A stretch of DNA of 64,000 bases from an uncultured SAR86 cluster bacterium (GCA_902561325.1 CACEOL010000002.1:159196-223195), one strand, 5' to 3'. Counted from the stretch's first letter, positions 17,944 through 28,161 are shown. A program made the numbers and translations. Notes: a model not told the origin generated them from the sequence alone.

Positions 17944-20857
17944 GGAAACTTTCTAACTTTGACATTATAAAGGTTAGACGATTACTTTTAATATCTTTGG
18001 CGCTTACTTTTATCTCCCTTATTTTTGAGGATGGGGGAATAAGTCTCGAATTATCAGCTAGTTTTAAAGAAAAATTTTTATCCCGATACTTGATGCCTAA
18101 AATGTTTAGCTTTCTAGCAATATTTTTTAGTTTTGATAATTCATAAAGATTAGTAATTTCTGAAGTTATATCACCAAAACGATCAATAAAATCCTTTTTA
18201 TTTTGCTCTAGATTTTTATTTTCCTTTATAGATGATATTTCTTTGTAAATACTCAGCCTTAATTCTGCTTGCGGAATAATTTCTTCTGGAATAAATCCAT
18301 AAATACCAATATCAATATCTATATCGGCTTGATCTATAATCTTTTCTCCTTTTAAAATTTTTATAGCACTTTCAATCATTTTTGAAAATAAAGTTAAACC
18401 TACTACATCTATAGGCCCGCTTTGCTTTTCTCCTAACAACTCACCGGCTCCTCTTATTTCTAAATCTCTCATTGCTAAGCTAAATCCAGATAAAAGTGAT
18501 TCGTTCTCTTGCAGAGCTTCAATTCTTTCTGACGCCTTATTTTTTAATTCTTTATTTTCGTTAATGAAAAAATAGGCATAAGCCTCTCTTTTAGATCTTC
18601 CTACTCTTCCTCTTATTTGGTGAAGTTGAGATAATCCATAATTTTCTGATTCCTCCACAATTAAGGTATTTGCGTTCTCTATATCAATCCCACTTTCAAT
18701 AATCGTTGTGCAAACAAGCAAATCAATTTCCTTCCTAATAAAACTTTCCATGACTTTACTTAATTCTTTTGGTCTAAGTTGCCCGTGAGCAAAAGCAATT
18801 TTTTTGGTTGGAAATCTATCCGAAATTTCTCTTTTCTTTTCTTCTAACATGCTCACGTTGTTTAAAAGATAAAAAACTTGACCATCTCTATAAAATTCTC
18901 TTTGAATGGCTTCAAAGACGAGACTTTTTGAATATCTCGAGACAATTGTCTTAACACTTTTACGTCCTATCGGAGGAGTGGTGATTAAAGAAATATCTCT
19001 CACTTTAGACAGAGATAGATTTAAGGTCCTTGGAATAGGGGTCGCAGAAAGGGAAATGACATTGATGCCATTTTTCAAAGACCTTATTTTTTCTTTTTGT
19101 CTGACGCCAAATTTATGCTCTTCATCGATAATAAGTAGATTTAAATTCATAAAAGAAATCTCCTTATTGAAAAGGGCATGAGTACCAATGATGATTGAGA
19201 AGTAATTTTCTTTAATTTTTTTATATATTTCTGCTTTTTCTACTTTTGTTTGCTCTCTTGTAAGGAGACAAATCCTGTAAGGAAATTCGCTGAATCTTTC
19301 TTTGAATACCTCAAAATGCTGTTTAGCTAATACGGTTGTTGGTGCGAGAATACAAACCTGATAATCATTTTGAGCTACTATGAAAGAGGCTCTTAAAGCT
19401 ACCTCAGTTTTACCAAATCCTACCTCACCACAAATCAATCTATCCTGTGGTTTGTCAGAAATTAAATCAGCAATTACTTCTCTAATGACTCTTTCTTGGT
19501 CAGGAGTCTCTGTAAATTTGAAAGTGTCGCAAAACTTTTCATATTGACTTAGATTAAGTGATACTTTTTGTGATTCTTCTAAATTTCTTTTGGCTTCAGC
19601 TTCTAAAATTTCTGATGCAATATCAAAGGCTTTTAATCTAGATTTTTGTGATTTTTCACTCCATTTCTTTTTGCTCAAAGAATCTAAAGGGATATCTTTT
19701 ACGCCAATGTATGGAGTAATTTGAGATATCGAATTTACCGGGACATAAAGTAACTCATTGTTTTGATACTCTATTAAAAAGCATTCCGTATTATTTAGAT
19801 TTTTTAGACCTAAAAATTTTCCTATTCCATGATTTGCATGAACAACAAGCTCATCTTTTTTAAAATTCAATAACGAATCAAAATCTCTTTCTAATTCTTC
19901 TGTACTAGAAGAGGAATCTTTAAAAGCTAAATCTAAAGATTTATCAAAAGATGTTTTTGGTAAGTTTATTGTTTCAGATTCAGATATTAAATTATTAATT
20001 TCATCTAGCGAATTAAAGATTTCTACAGGCTTAAGGATTGGTCTATTAACATCGCCTAAAAACTCTTCGTATCTATTATTTATTAATTCCCAATAATTTT
20101 TAGATTCTGATTTAACATCGCCAACGATAAAGATATTAAAACCGTTGAGATAATCCTTTAAAGAAGGTTTTTCATCATAGAAAAGAGAAGAATAAAATTC
20201 TATTCCTGATATAAATTTTCCTTTACTGACGCTTTCAAAAACCTCACCATCGTCTTTAAACCTAGAACGCCAATTTTTTTTAAAAATCTTTATAGAGTTT
20301 ATATTTAAAACAAAACCTCGTGATGGTCTCACAATGAATGAATTTATTTTCCTCAAAGTTTTCTGTGTGTCGGTATCAAAAATAGAAATACTTGAAATCA
20401 AATCGTCATCTAAATCTATCCTGACAGGATATTTGTTATTGGATGGAAATATATCTATTACAGAGCCTCTCAAGGCATAGCTGGAGGGTTTGGTTACTAA
20501 ATCTGCAGGGTCATATCCATTTTCTACTAAATTTGAGATGAGCTCGTTTCTATCAATTTTTTGATTTTCTTTGAATTCAAGGTATAGAGTATTGATACTG
20601 GCTTTATCAAAAAAAGGTTGAAAAAGAGCAGGAACTGTAGAGAAAGCTGTGATTGAATCTTTTTTTAGTAAATCTCTAAGAGCTATTAATCTTTTTGATG
20701 AAACCTCAGAATGTGGAGAAAAATTATCATAGGGTAAAACCTCTAAATCAGGAATTAAGATTTTTTCATCATTTGCGGAGTTAGACCAAGTTTTTTTAAG
20801 AAGCTCTGAGTTACTGCAAATTACCAAGTTCTTTTGATAACCAAATGTTATTTCCAT
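17924..20857 (-). CDS. mfd: Transcription-repair coupling factor Mfd
   Basis: A 977-residue DNA translocase that removes stalled RNA polymerase and recruits UvrA. It shows the UvrB-like N-terminal region (DLEVLPYDNFSPHSEVSSKR and RGSVIDIFP), the RNAP-interacting domain (LVVHANHGIGKFLGL), Walker A with K483 (GEVGFGKTE), the DEEHKFGVRQKE box, SLSATPIPRTL, QIRGRVGRS and the C-terminal D7-like domain. It is clearly shorter than the about 1150 residues of E. coli Mfd; it lacks about 40 residues at the N terminus and is trimmed elsewhere, but no motif seems lost. It is divergent from the acyl-CoA dehydrogenase operon. Confidence 0.94.
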   Translation of the reverse strand: MEITFGYQKNLVICSNSELLKKTWSNSANDEKILIPDLEVLPYDNFSPHSEVSSKRLIALRDLLKKDSITAFSTVPALFQPFFDKASINTLYLEFKENQKIDRNELISNLVENGYDPADLVTKPSSYALRGSVIDIFPSNNKYPVRIDLDDDLISSISIFDTDTQKTLRKINSFIVRPSRGFVLNINSIKIFKKNWRSRFKDDGEVFESVSKGKFISGIEFYSSLFYDEKPSLKDYLNGFNIFIVGDVKSESKNYWELINNRYEEFLGDVNRPILKPVEIFNSLDEINNLISESETINLPKTSFDKSLDLAFKDSSSSTEELERDFDSLLNFKKDELVVHANHGIGKFLGLKNLNNTECFLIEYQNNELLYVPVNSISQITPYIGVKDIPLDSLSKKKWSEKSQKSRLKAFDIASEILEAEAKRNLEESQKVSLNLSQYEKFCDTFKFTETPDQERVIREVIADLISDKPQDRLICGEVGFGKTEVALRASFIVAQNDYQVCILAPTTVLAKQHFEVFKERFSEFPYRICLLTREQTKVEKAEIYKKIKENYFSIIIGTHALFNKEISFMNLNLLIIDEEHKFGVRQKEKIRSLKNGINVISLSATPIPRTLNLSLSKVRDISLITTPPIGRKSVKTIVSRYSKSLVFEAIQREFYRDGQVFYLLNNVSMLEEKKREISDRFPTKKIAFAHGQLRPKELSKVMESFIRKEIDLLVCTTIIESGIDIENANTLIVEESENYGLSQLHQIRGRVGRSKREAYAYFFINENKELKNKASERIEALQENESLLSGFSLAMRDLEIRGAGELLGEKQSGPIDVVGLTLFSKMIESAIKILKGEKIIDQADIDIDIGIYGFIPEEIIPQAELRLSIYKEISSIKENKNLEQNKKDFIDRFGDITSEITNLYELSKLKNIARKLNILGIKYRDKNFSLKLADNSRLIPPSSKIREIKVSAKDIKSNRLTFIMSKLESFLDKNEK

Positions 20858-20895
20858 AATGATTTTTACTACGTATTAACAGATAAATGTTTGTG

Positions 20896-20901
20896 TATAA
20901 T
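20896..20901 (+). promoter_or_regulatory. Candidate -10 element upstream of acyl-CoA dehydrogenase genes
   Basis: A consensus TATAAT at 20896-20901, preceded by TGTG, lies 38 nt before the ATG of the first acyl-CoA dehydrogenase in the 81-nt mfd/ACAD gap. I see no good -35 at 16-18 bp, so it may act as an extended -10 or need an activator. Confidence 0.45.
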
Positions 20902-20938
20902 ACTGACTTCTAAGAATAAGACTATAAAGAGGTTTTAA

Positions 20939-22132
20939 ATGAATTTATCTTTCTCAGAAGAAGATCTTAAATTTCAAGATGAAGTGAGATCATTTATTGC
21001 GGAAAATTATCCTGCTGATATCAAAAATAAAATGGATAATGGGATTCCTGTTTCTAAAGACGATATCCAAACTTGGCAAAGAATCCTTAGCAAAAAAGGT
21101 TGGTTTGCAGTTAATTGGCCTGAAGAATATGGTGGAACTGGTTGGTCTATTACACAAAAACATATTTTTCAAAATGAATTAGCTGACGCTAATACTCCAA
21201 CTCTTGTTCCTTTTGGAGTTAGTATGTGTGGTCCAGTGGTTTATACTTTTGGAACTCAAGAACAAAAAGACAGATTTCTTCCAGGGATAATTAATAATGA
21301 TGTTTGGTGGTGTCAAGGTTATTCAGAGCCTGGTTCTGGTTCTGATTTAGCATCGCTCAAGACTAAAGCAGTAAAGGATGGCGATCACTACATTGTTAAC
21401 GGAACGAAAACTTGGACAACCATGGCGCAACATGCAGATTGGATTTTTTGTTTGGTTAGAACGGAAACAACCGATATTAAACAGCAGGGAATAAGTTTTC
21501 TATTGATTGACATGAAAACTCCAGGAGTTGAGGTGAAGCCTATCATTACTATTGATGGATCCCATGAAGTAAACATGGTCTACCTAGACAACGTCAAAGT
21601 TCCTGTCGAAAACCTAATTGGAGAAGAAGGTGCTGGTTGGAATATTGCAAAATTCCTTTTAGCTCATGAAAGAACTGGTATTGGCGGTATTCCTGCTCTT
21701 AAAAGAGAGATTCGAAGACTTAGAGAAATTACTTCAGAACTTCCTTTAGGCGAGGGTTTCTTGAAGGATGACGAGTTATTTATGGATAAACTTAATAAAC
21801 TTGAGATTGATTTGTTGGCTGCGGAATATAGCGAATTAAGAACTTTGGCAGCAATGTCAAAAGGTGGGCATCCTGGTCCAGAATCATCCATTCTTAAAAT
21901 TAAAGGTACTGATTTACAGCAAGGTCTTTCTGACTTGTTTGTTGAAGCCCTTGGATATTATGCTCATCCTTTTATGTCGGAAGATGATTTAATTTCTAAT
22001 GAAGGAAGAATTGGTCCAGATTTTGCAGCCAATGTCATGCCCCATTACTTAAACTATAGAAAAGTTTCTATTTACGGTGGAAGTAATGAAATCCAAAGAA
22101 ATGTAATTGCTAAAGCTGTTCTAGGTATTTAA
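20939..22132 (+). CDS. Acyl-CoA dehydrogenase family protein (first of a pair)
   Basis: A 397-residue flavoenzyme. The substrate and FAD motifs WCQGYSEPGSGSDLAS and NGTKTWTT are present, as is the C-terminal YGGSNEIQRNVIAKAVLG. It should oxidise an acyl-CoA to the 2-enoyl-CoA and pass electrons to ETF, whose genes lie 6-7 kb away. The sequence style is of the ACAD subgroup found in pairs (as with FadE-type or steroid-side-chain dehydrogenases), so it may work as a hetero-oligomer with the next gene, which starts on the base after its stop. The substrate is unknown. Confidence 0.88.
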   Translation: MNLSFSEEDLKFQDEVRSFIAENYPADIKNKMDNGIPVSKDDIQTWQRILSKKGWFAVNWPEEYGGTGWSITQKHIFQNELADANTPTLVPFGVSMCGPVVYTFGTQEQKDRFLPGIINNDVWWCQGYSEPGSGSDLASLKTKAVKDGDHYIVNGTKTWTTMAQHADWIFCLVRTETTDIKQQGISFLLIDMKTPGVEVKPIITIDGSHEVNMVYLDNVKVPVENLIGEEGAGWNIAKFLLAHERTGIGGIPALKREIRRLREITSELPLGEGFLKDDELFMDKLNKLEIDLLAAEYSELRTLAAMSKGGHPGPESSILKIKGTDLQQGLSDLFVEALGYYAHPFMSEDDLISNEGRIGPDFAANVMPHYLNYRKVSIYGGSNEIQRNVIAKAVLGI

Positions 22133-23260
22133 ATGGATTTCTCATTATCTGAAGAACAATTATTGCTCAAAGATAGTATCACTACCTTTGTAGACAAAGA
22201 TTATCTTTTCGATGTAAGACAAAAAAATATCAAGACTGAGTTGGGTTTTAGCTCAGATTTTTGGAAGACGTTTGCTGATTTAGGATGGTTAGGAATGCCT
22301 TTTTCAGAAGCAGATGGTGGCTATAATGGTGGACCAATTGACCTTATGGTTATCATGGAATCACTTGGAAGAGGGCTTGTCGTTGAGCCATATATCCCAA
22401 ACGTTGTTCTAGCAGGTGGCTTAGTTAGCAGATTAGGTTCAGAAGAACAAAAAAAAGAACTTTTACCAAAAATAATTTCTGGTGAAATTCAAATGTCTGT
22501 TGCATTTTCTGAACCTCAAAGTAGGTTCGATTTAAATGACGTTATTACATCTGCCAAAAAAGAAGGTGATAGTTACATTCTTGATGGTTACAAGTCAGTA
22601 GTCATGAATGGTCCTTCTTCAAATAATACTATAGTTGTTGCAAGAACATCTGGAAATCAGCTTGATAAAGAAGGCCTATCTTTATTTATTGTTGATCCTT
22701 CTTTAAAAGGGGTGTCTTTAAGAAACTATTCAAATGTAGACGGGTCTAAAGCTTCAGAGATAACGCTTGAAAACGTATCTACGCCAGCATCTTCTCTATT
22801 GGGAAATGAAGGCGATGCTTTTTCTGCGTTAGAAGAAGTCATTGACTTAGCAACATTAGCTATATCAGCTGAAGCAGTTGGTATTATGGAAAAAATGAAT
22901 GAAATTACCTTAGAATATACTAAGACAAGAGAACAATTTGGTGAGACTCTTAGTTCATTTCAAGCACTGCAACACAGGATGGTAGATACTTTCATGGCAT
23001 ATGAACAAACTAAATCCTTGCTTTTAATGTGTGCCGCAAAACTTACTGATAAGTCAGACGATGCTAAAAAAGCTGTTTCAGCTTTAAAATATCAAGTTGG
23101 TATCGCTGCTAAGCATGTTGGTGAAGAATCTGTCCAGCTGCATGGTGGAATGGGTGTAACTGACGAGACAAATATTGGTCACTACTTTAAGCGTTTAACA
23201 ACAATTAGAGCAATTTTTGGAAATACTGATTATCACCTGAAAAGATATTCTGCTTTGTAA
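22133..23260 (+). CDS. Acyl-CoA dehydrogenase family protein (second of a pair)
   Basis: A 375-residue flavoenzyme starting MDFSLSEEQLLLKDSI, with the middle domain motif MSVAFSEPQSRFDLND and the C-terminal helix QLHGGMGVTDETNIGHYFKR. The FAD/substrate motif is degenerate compared with its partner: SEPQSRFD replaces the usual TEPxAGSD-type glycine/serine-rich motif. That pattern is common in the second member of heteromeric ACAD pairs, where one subunit keeps FAD and catalysis and the other is reduced. It directly abuts the first gene and is 3 nt from gapdh. Confidence 0.85.
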   Translation: MDFSLSEEQLLLKDSITTFVDKDYLFDVRQKNIKTELGFSSDFWKTFADLGWLGMPFSEADGGYNGGPIDLMVIMESLGRGLVVEPYIPNVVLAGGLVSRLGSEEQKKELLPKIISGEIQMSVAFSEPQSRFDLNDVITSAKKEGDSYILDGYKSVVMNGPSSNNTIVVARTSGNQLDKEGLSLFIVDPSLKGVSLRNYSNVDGSKASEITLENVSTPASSLLGNEGDAFSALEEVIDLATLAISAEAVGIMEKMNEITLEYTKTREQFGETLSSFQALQHRMVDTFMAYEQTKSLLLMCAAKLTDKSDDAKKAVSALKYQVGIAAKHVGEESVQLHGGMGVTDETNIGHYFKRLTTIRAIFGNTDYHLKRYSAL

Positions 23261-23263
23261 TAA

Positions 23264-24751
23264 ATGACAGCAATAAAATCTGACTCTAACCCTGATAAGA
23301 GGGATAGAGCAAAACCGGATAATTATCTAGAAAACTGGATAGAAAGACAGTCGCTTGTTGAATCAATGATTCCCATCATTGGTAAATTTCACAGAGATAA
23401 AAATGTTCGAATTTTATTGTATGGAAATCCTTTAATTTCTCTTTCGGTAATAGAAATAATGCAAGCTCATAGAGCTGTAAGAGAAGTCGAGGAAAATGAA
23501 CTAAGTGAATACGAAACATCAATGATTTTAGCTAGTTTAGACAAACTTGATCTAGGCCCTGCGCAAATAGACATAGGTATATTAGCTGCAGCTTTTATGT
23601 TCGATGATCATGGACAAAATATAGATGAATTTGTAAATGATCAGGTTAAGAAAGCCATAGGAAATCACACTCCAGTACTTAAAAAACCTCAAGATGTAGT
23701 CCTATTTGGTTTTGGGAGGATAGGAAGATTAATTACAAGATTAATTCTCGAGGATACGGGCGCAGGTGAAACTTTTTCTCTAAAAGCAGTAGTTGTAAGA
23801 CAATCTAAATCAGAAGATCTTTTTAAAAGAGCTGAATTAATGAGAAGAGATTCTGTTCATGGTCCTTTTAAAGGAACAATCAGAGTAGACGAAGAATCCA
23901 ATACTCTTGTAATGAATGGTAATCCTGTAAAATTTATCTACGCAAACAATCCTGATGAAGTGGATTACTCCAAGCATAATATTGATAAAGCAATTTTAAT
24001 AGACAATACTGGAGTCTATCGCGATAAAAAAGGGCTCTCAAAACATCTTAAATCTAAAGGGGTTTCAAAAGTATTGCTTACTGCTCCAACCAAAGGAGAA
24101 TTAAAAAATATAGTTTATGGTGTAAACCATAAAGATATTACAGATAAAGATAAAATCTTAGGGGCTGCTTCTTGTACTACCAATGCAATTGTTCCTTTAT
24201 TAAAGGCGATATCCGAAGAGTATGGTATTGATAATGGTCATGTTGAAACTGTTCATTCATATACTAATGATCAGAATCTAATTGATAATTATCATGATAA
24301 AGCAAGACGTGGGAGAAGTGCTGCACTAAATATGGTTTTAACTGAAACTGGAGCAGCAAAAGCCGTATCTCAAGTCCTCCCTGAATTAGAAGGAAAATTA
24401 TCAGCAAATGCTATAAGGGTTCCAACTCCAAATGTTTCTATGGCAATTTTAAACCTTTACCTTGAGAAAGAATCAACCCTTGAAAAGCTTAATGATTTTT
24501 TAAGAAAAATGGCTTTTCACAGTATTTATAAAGACCAAATAGATTATACAAATTCTCCAGAAATTGTATCATCCGATATTATTGGAAGTAGGTTTGGATG
24601 TGTTGTAGATTCTCAAGCAACAATATGTAATGGAAAGAATGTGGTCATTTATGCCTGGTACGACAATGAGCTTGGTTACTGCGTTCAATTACTTCGAGTC
24701 TTAAAGAAAATGGCTGGTATTAAATACCTACGATTACCTCTATTTTTGTAA
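23264..24751 (+). CDS. Glyceraldehyde-3-phosphate dehydrogenase, long form
   Basis: A 495-residue enzyme. About 145 extra N-terminal residues precede a standard GAPDH: NAD-binding FGFGRIGRLITRLI, catalytic C304 in AASCTTNAIVPLLKA, and HSYTNDQNLIDNYHDKARRGRSAA. This long class is known from Pseudomonas, Vibrio and other gammaproteobacteria, where it lies between mfd and nqr. The same neighbourhood is seen here except for the acyl-CoA dehydrogenase pair in between. It interconverts glyceraldehyde 3-phosphate and 1,3-bisphosphoglycerate; the direction and coenzyme are not visible. It ends 1 nt before nqrA. Confidence 0.9.
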   Translation: MTAIKSDSNPDKRDRAKPDNYLENWIERQSLVESMIPIIGKFHRDKNVRILLYGNPLISLSVIEIMQAHRAVREVEENELSEYETSMILASLDKLDLGPAQIDIGILAAAFMFDDHGQNIDEFVNDQVKKAIGNHTPVLKKPQDVVLFGFGRIGRLITRLILEDTGAGETFSLKAVVVRQSKSEDLFKRAELMRRDSVHGPFKGTIRVDEESNTLVMNGNPVKFIYANNPDEVDYSKHNIDKAILIDNTGVYRDKKGLSKHLKSKGVSKVLLTAPTKGELKNIVYGVNHKDITDKDKILGAASCTTNAIVPLLKAISEEYGIDNGHVETVHSYTNDQNLIDNYHDKARRGRSAALNMVLTETGAAKAVSQVLPELEGKLSANAIRVPTPNVSMAILNLYLEKESTLEKLNDFLRKMAFHSIYKDQIDYTNSPEIVSSDIIGSRFGCVVDSQATICNGKNVVIYAWYDNELGYCVQLLRVLKKMAGIKYLRLPLFL

Positions 24752-24752
24752 C

Positions 24753-26099
24753 ATGCCTATAAAAATTTCAAAGGGATTGAATCTATCTCTTGAGGGAGAA
24801 ATCAACCATCAAGTTTTGCCAGAGGTTACAAATTTAACTTCAAGAGTCGCTGTCCTTGGAAAAGATTTTCACGGTATTCGACCGACAATGTTTGTCTCTG
24901 AAGGACAACAAGTAACTCAAGGAGAAAAACTCTTTGAGGATAAAAAAAATCCCGGGTATTTTCACTTGTCTCCCGTGAATGGAACGATTTCAGAAATCAA
25001 TAGAGGTGATAGAAGGTCTTTTCTTTCAATGGTCATAGAAAAGAGTAATGACGATGCTACTTTTGAAATTGATACAACATTTGATACAACCGATGACCAA
25101 GTTTTAAATTTTCTTAATAAATTTGGATTACTTAGTCTTTTTAGAACCAGACCTTTTTCTAAAGTTCCTTTGGTGGGTTCCCTGCCGAATAAAATCTTTA
25201 TTTCTCTGATAGATTCGAATCCTTTATCATTTGATCCAGCTTTGGTCATTGAAAAAAACCTTGAAGCATTCAATAAAGGTTTGGAAGTTATTTCTCATCT
25301 TCCTAAAGAGAATATTAATGTTGGAATTTCTGAAAACAACACTTTAGATTTATTTAGATCTGAAAAAATAAGTTACCATATTTTTTCAGGACCACATCCT
25401 ATAGGGCTTGTAGGTACACAAATTCATAAAATTTCTCCTGCATCATTAACTAATCAAATTTGGACTATTGGATATCAAGAATTAATTAAAATTGGAAAAA
25501 CTGTTCTCACTGGCTTTCAATCAAACGAAAAATATTTATCTATTTCAGGTTCTCAAGTATTTAATCCAGAAATTGTTTTAACAAATTTTGGTGCATGCGT
25601 TGAAGAACTTACAGCAGGGAAGTTAGTTGAGGAGGATAATCGATTGATTTCTGGTTCTGTATTGTGCGGTCATATTTGTGAAGGGCCACTTGCTTATCTA
25701 TCTAGTTTCTCTAATCAACTCACTGTCATAAGAGAAGTTAATCAAGATGATCGTGAATTTTTGAATTGGTTAAGACCTGAAATAAAGAAACATTCATCAT
25801 TGAGAATGTTTTTTGCATCGGCAATAAAAAATTATAAATATAACCTTACCTCTGCATTAAACGGCGGTTTTAGAGCAATTGTTCCGGTAGGTATCTATGA
25901 AGATATTTTTCCGATGAATTTAATGATAACTCAACTTCTTAAAGCAATAGTAACTGAAGATACAGAATTGGCTCAAAGTCTTGGCGTTTTGGAATTGGAT
26001 GAGGAAGATTTAGCTCTTTGTACTTACAGTTGTCCAAGCAAATATGATTACGGCTTAATCCTTAGAAATATTTTAGATAAAATAGAGAAGGATGGATAA
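24753..26099 (+). CDS. nqrA: Na+-translocating NADH:quinone reductase subunit A
   Basis: A 448-residue cytoplasmic, quinone-proximal subunit of the Na+-NQR complex. It shows the RnfC-like N-terminal part (MPIKISKGLNLSLEGE, then GIRPTMFVSEGQQVTQGEKLF, GYFHLSPVNGTISEINRGDRR) and the conserved GPHPIGLVGTQIHKISP motif. Length equals the Vibrio and Pseudomonas proteins. It is first of eight co-oriented nqr genes; 78 nt with a small hairpin separate it from nqrB. Confidence 0.96.
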   Translation: MPIKISKGLNLSLEGEINHQVLPEVTNLTSRVAVLGKDFHGIRPTMFVSEGQQVTQGEKLFEDKKNPGYFHLSPVNGTISEINRGDRRSFLSMVIEKSNDDATFEIDTTFDTTDDQVLNFLNKFGLLSLFRTRPFSKVPLVGSLPNKIFISLIDSNPLSFDPALVIEKNLEAFNKGLEVISHLPKENINVGISENNTLDLFRSEKISYHIFSGPHPIGLVGTQIHKISPASLTNQIWTIGYQELIKIGKTVLTGFQSNEKYLSISGSQVFNPEIVLTNFGACVEELTAGKLVEEDNRLISGSVLCGHICEGPLAYLSSFSNQLTVIREVNQDDREFLNWLRPEIKKHSSLRMFFASAIKNYKYNLTSALNGGFRAIVPVGIYEDIFPMNLMITQLLKAIVTEDTELAQSLGVLELDEEDLALCTYSCPSKYDYGLILRNILDKIEKDG

Positions 26100-26109
26100 A
26101 GGCATAATA

Positions 26110-26126
26110 TAGAAGAATATCTTCTA
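26110..26126 (+). promoter_or_regulatory. Small hairpin between nqrA and nqrB
   Basis: TAGAAGA (26110-26116) and TCTTCTA (26120-26126) form a perfect 7-bp inverted repeat with a 3-nt loop, 11 nt after the nqrA stop. There is no T-run, so it is not a typical terminator. It may protect or process the message, or be chance in AT-rich DNA. Confidence 0.3.
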
Positions 26127-26177
26127 AAAACTAAATTGGTACTCTTAAATCATTAAAATTGCTTCTAAATCTAAGAG

Positions 26178-27392
26178 ATGAAAGATCCGTTAAGAAATTT
26201 TCTTGATAAAATCAAACCTTCTTTTCAAGGAAAAGGGGGACTTTCCTATTACTTTCCAATATTTGATGTTATCGAAAACCTTTTTTATTCGTCCGATAAA
26301 AGAACCAAAGGTTTAACCCACGTTAGAGATGGTTCGGATATCCAAAGGATTATGGTTGTGGTATGGCTTGCAACTTTTCCTACGATGTTTGCAGGAATGT
26401 ATAACCTTGGATATCAATCACTTAATGCAATAGAACAACTTACTCTAGCAAATACTGCTTTTGAAAAAGATTGGCATTGGCCGCTAATTACTTTTTTTAC
26501 TTCGTTAAATCCAAATAGTTTTATGGATTGTTTAGTTTATGGAGCTATTTATTTTATTCCCATATACGTCGTTGTTTTTGCGGTCGGAATAGGCTGCGAA
26601 TTAATATTTGCTCTTATACGAAGACATGAAGTTAGTGAGGGTGCTTTTGTTACTACTGTGTTATTTGCTCTATCTTGTCCGCCTAATGCGCCTTTATGGC
26701 AATGTGCATTGGGTATTGCAGTTGGATTAGTCATAGGAAAAGAAATATTTGGTGGTACTGGCAAAAATTTTTTGAATCCAGCTCTGACGGGTAGAGCATT
26801 TTTATATTTCGCTTATCCTGCTTCTTGGTCAGGAGATATGTCATGGGTTGCAATTGATGGTTACACAGCAGCAACTATTTTAGGAACAGCAGCTCAAGAA
26901 GGTTATCAAAGTCTTGCTTACACGTGGAACAATGCTTTTTTTGGTTTTATCCCAGGTTCTATAGGTGAAACTTCAACTTTAGCAATATTAGTTGGTTTAG
27001 CTATTCTTCTTTATACAAAGGTTGCCTCTTGGAGAATAGTTCTTGGTGTAGCCATAGGTACAATCTTTACAAGTTATTTATTCAATCTTGTTGGTAGTGA
27101 AACCAATCCTATGTTTTCTATGCCTTTTTGGTGGCATATGGTAATTGGTGGATATGCTTTTGGTCTGGTCTTCATGGCAACTGAGCCAGTTTCTGGGTCG
27201 CATACTAATGCCGGTAGGTGGGTTTATGGAATCGTCATTGGTGTAATGGTGATTTTAATTAGAGTCTTAAATCCCGCTTTTCCTGAAGGCATGATGCTTG
27301 CCATTTTATTTGGAAACTTATTAGCCCCTTTGATCGATCATTTTGTGGTTCAAAATAATATTAAAAAAAGACTGACTCTTCAAAATGCCTAA
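26178..27392 (+). CDS. nqrB: Na+-translocating NADH:quinone reductase subunit B
   Basis: A 404-residue membrane subunit with about ten transmembrane helices. The covalent FMN site is T233 in DGYTAAT, equivalent to T236 of the Vibrio protein. Motifs NPNSFMDCLVYGAIYF, GKEIFGGTGKNFLNPALTGRAFLYFAYP and ATEPVSGSHTNAGRW are those of NqrB. It forms the Na+ channel core and the riboflavin/quinone region. It overlaps nqrC by 8 nt. The FMN is attached by ApbE, encoded at the end of the operon. Confidence 0.96.
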   Translation: MKDPLRNFLDKIKPSFQGKGGLSYYFPIFDVIENLFYSSDKRTKGLTHVRDGSDIQRIMVVVWLATFPTMFAGMYNLGYQSLNAIEQLTLANTAFEKDWHWPLITFFTSLNPNSFMDCLVYGAIYFIPIYVVVFAVGIGCELIFALIRRHEVSEGAFVTTVLFALSCPPNAPLWQCALGIAVGLVIGKEIFGGTGKNFLNPALTGRAFLYFAYPASWSGDMSWVAIDGYTAATILGTAAQEGYQSLAYTWNNAFFGFIPGSIGETSTLAILVGLAILLYTKVASWRIVLGVAIGTIFTSYLFNLVGSETNPMFSMPFWWHMVIGGYAFGLVFMATEPVSGSHTNAGRWVYGIVIGVMVILIRVLNPAFPEGMMLAILFGNLLAPLIDHFVVQNNIKKRLTLQNA

Positions 27393-28161
27393 GATCAATA
27401 AAGATAGCACTTTGAATATAACATTCGTTGGAATTGGCCTTTGTTTATTGTGCAGCGCTATTATTTCATTTATTGCTATTCAACTTAGATCTGTTCAAGA
27501 GAATAACGTTGTTTTAGACATGCAAAAAAAGATTGTTTCATCTGCAGGTTTAGACGAAGTCTATGGTTCAGTAGAAAATGCTATGTCAAACATAAAAACT
27601 TTAATCATAGACTTAGATGAGGGTGAAATTGTAGACATAAATCCTGATACATATGAACTTTCAAAAGAACTTAGAGAGGATGGAAAATATAAATTTCTAT
27701 CTGCAGAAGAAGATGTGGCTTCAATTAAAAAAAGAGAAAAATATTCAAAGATATATATCGAATATAAAGACGATGAAATAAATACTTTAATTTTACCAGT
27801 TAGAGGATACGGCTTATGGGGAATCCTTTATGGTTATCTGGCTATTGAAGGAGATTTTAATACTGTTGCTGGATTGGAATTCTACGAGCACAAAGAAACT
27901 CCTGGACTTGGTGCTGAGATTGATAATCCTACGTGGAAATCTTTGTGGAAAGGAAAAAAAATATATCAAGCAAATGGTGAGGTTTCTTTAAAAGTGATCA
28001 AAGGAAGCGTTATGAAAACTAGTAATAATTTCAGCTATGAAATTGATGGATTGTCTGGAGCTACCTTGACCTGTAATGGAGTTACTAACCTAATAGCCTA
28101 TTGGATGGGTAGTGACGGCTTTTTAAACTTTATTAATAATTTACAAAAAGCAGATGTCTAA
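27385..28161 (+). CDS. nqrC: Na+-translocating NADH:quinone reductase subunit C
   Basis: A 258-residue subunit with a single N-terminal membrane helix (about residues 8-32) and a periplasmic FMN domain. The FMN-carrying Thr is T227 in the SGATLT motif, near T225 of Vibrio NqrC. The segment [19 protein letters not shown] is also diagnostic. It overlaps both nqrB and nqrD by 8 nt. Confidence 0.96.
   Translation: MPKINKDSTLNITFVGIGLCLLCSAIISFIAIQLRSVQENNVVLDMQKKIVSSAGLDEVYGSVENAMSNIKTLIIDLDEGEIVDINPDTYELSKELREDGKYKFLSAEEDVASIKKREKYSKIYIEYKDDEINTLILPVRGYGLWGILYGYLAIEGDFNTVAGLEFYEHKETPGLGAEIDNPTWKSLWKGKKIYQANGEVSLKVIKGSVMKTSNNFSYEIDGLSGATLTCNGVTNLIAYWMGSDGFLNFINNLQKADV

Noticed and set aside
18906..19181. 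91-codon open frame on the plus strand
   Set aside because: Antisense to the helicase part of mfd; no domain.
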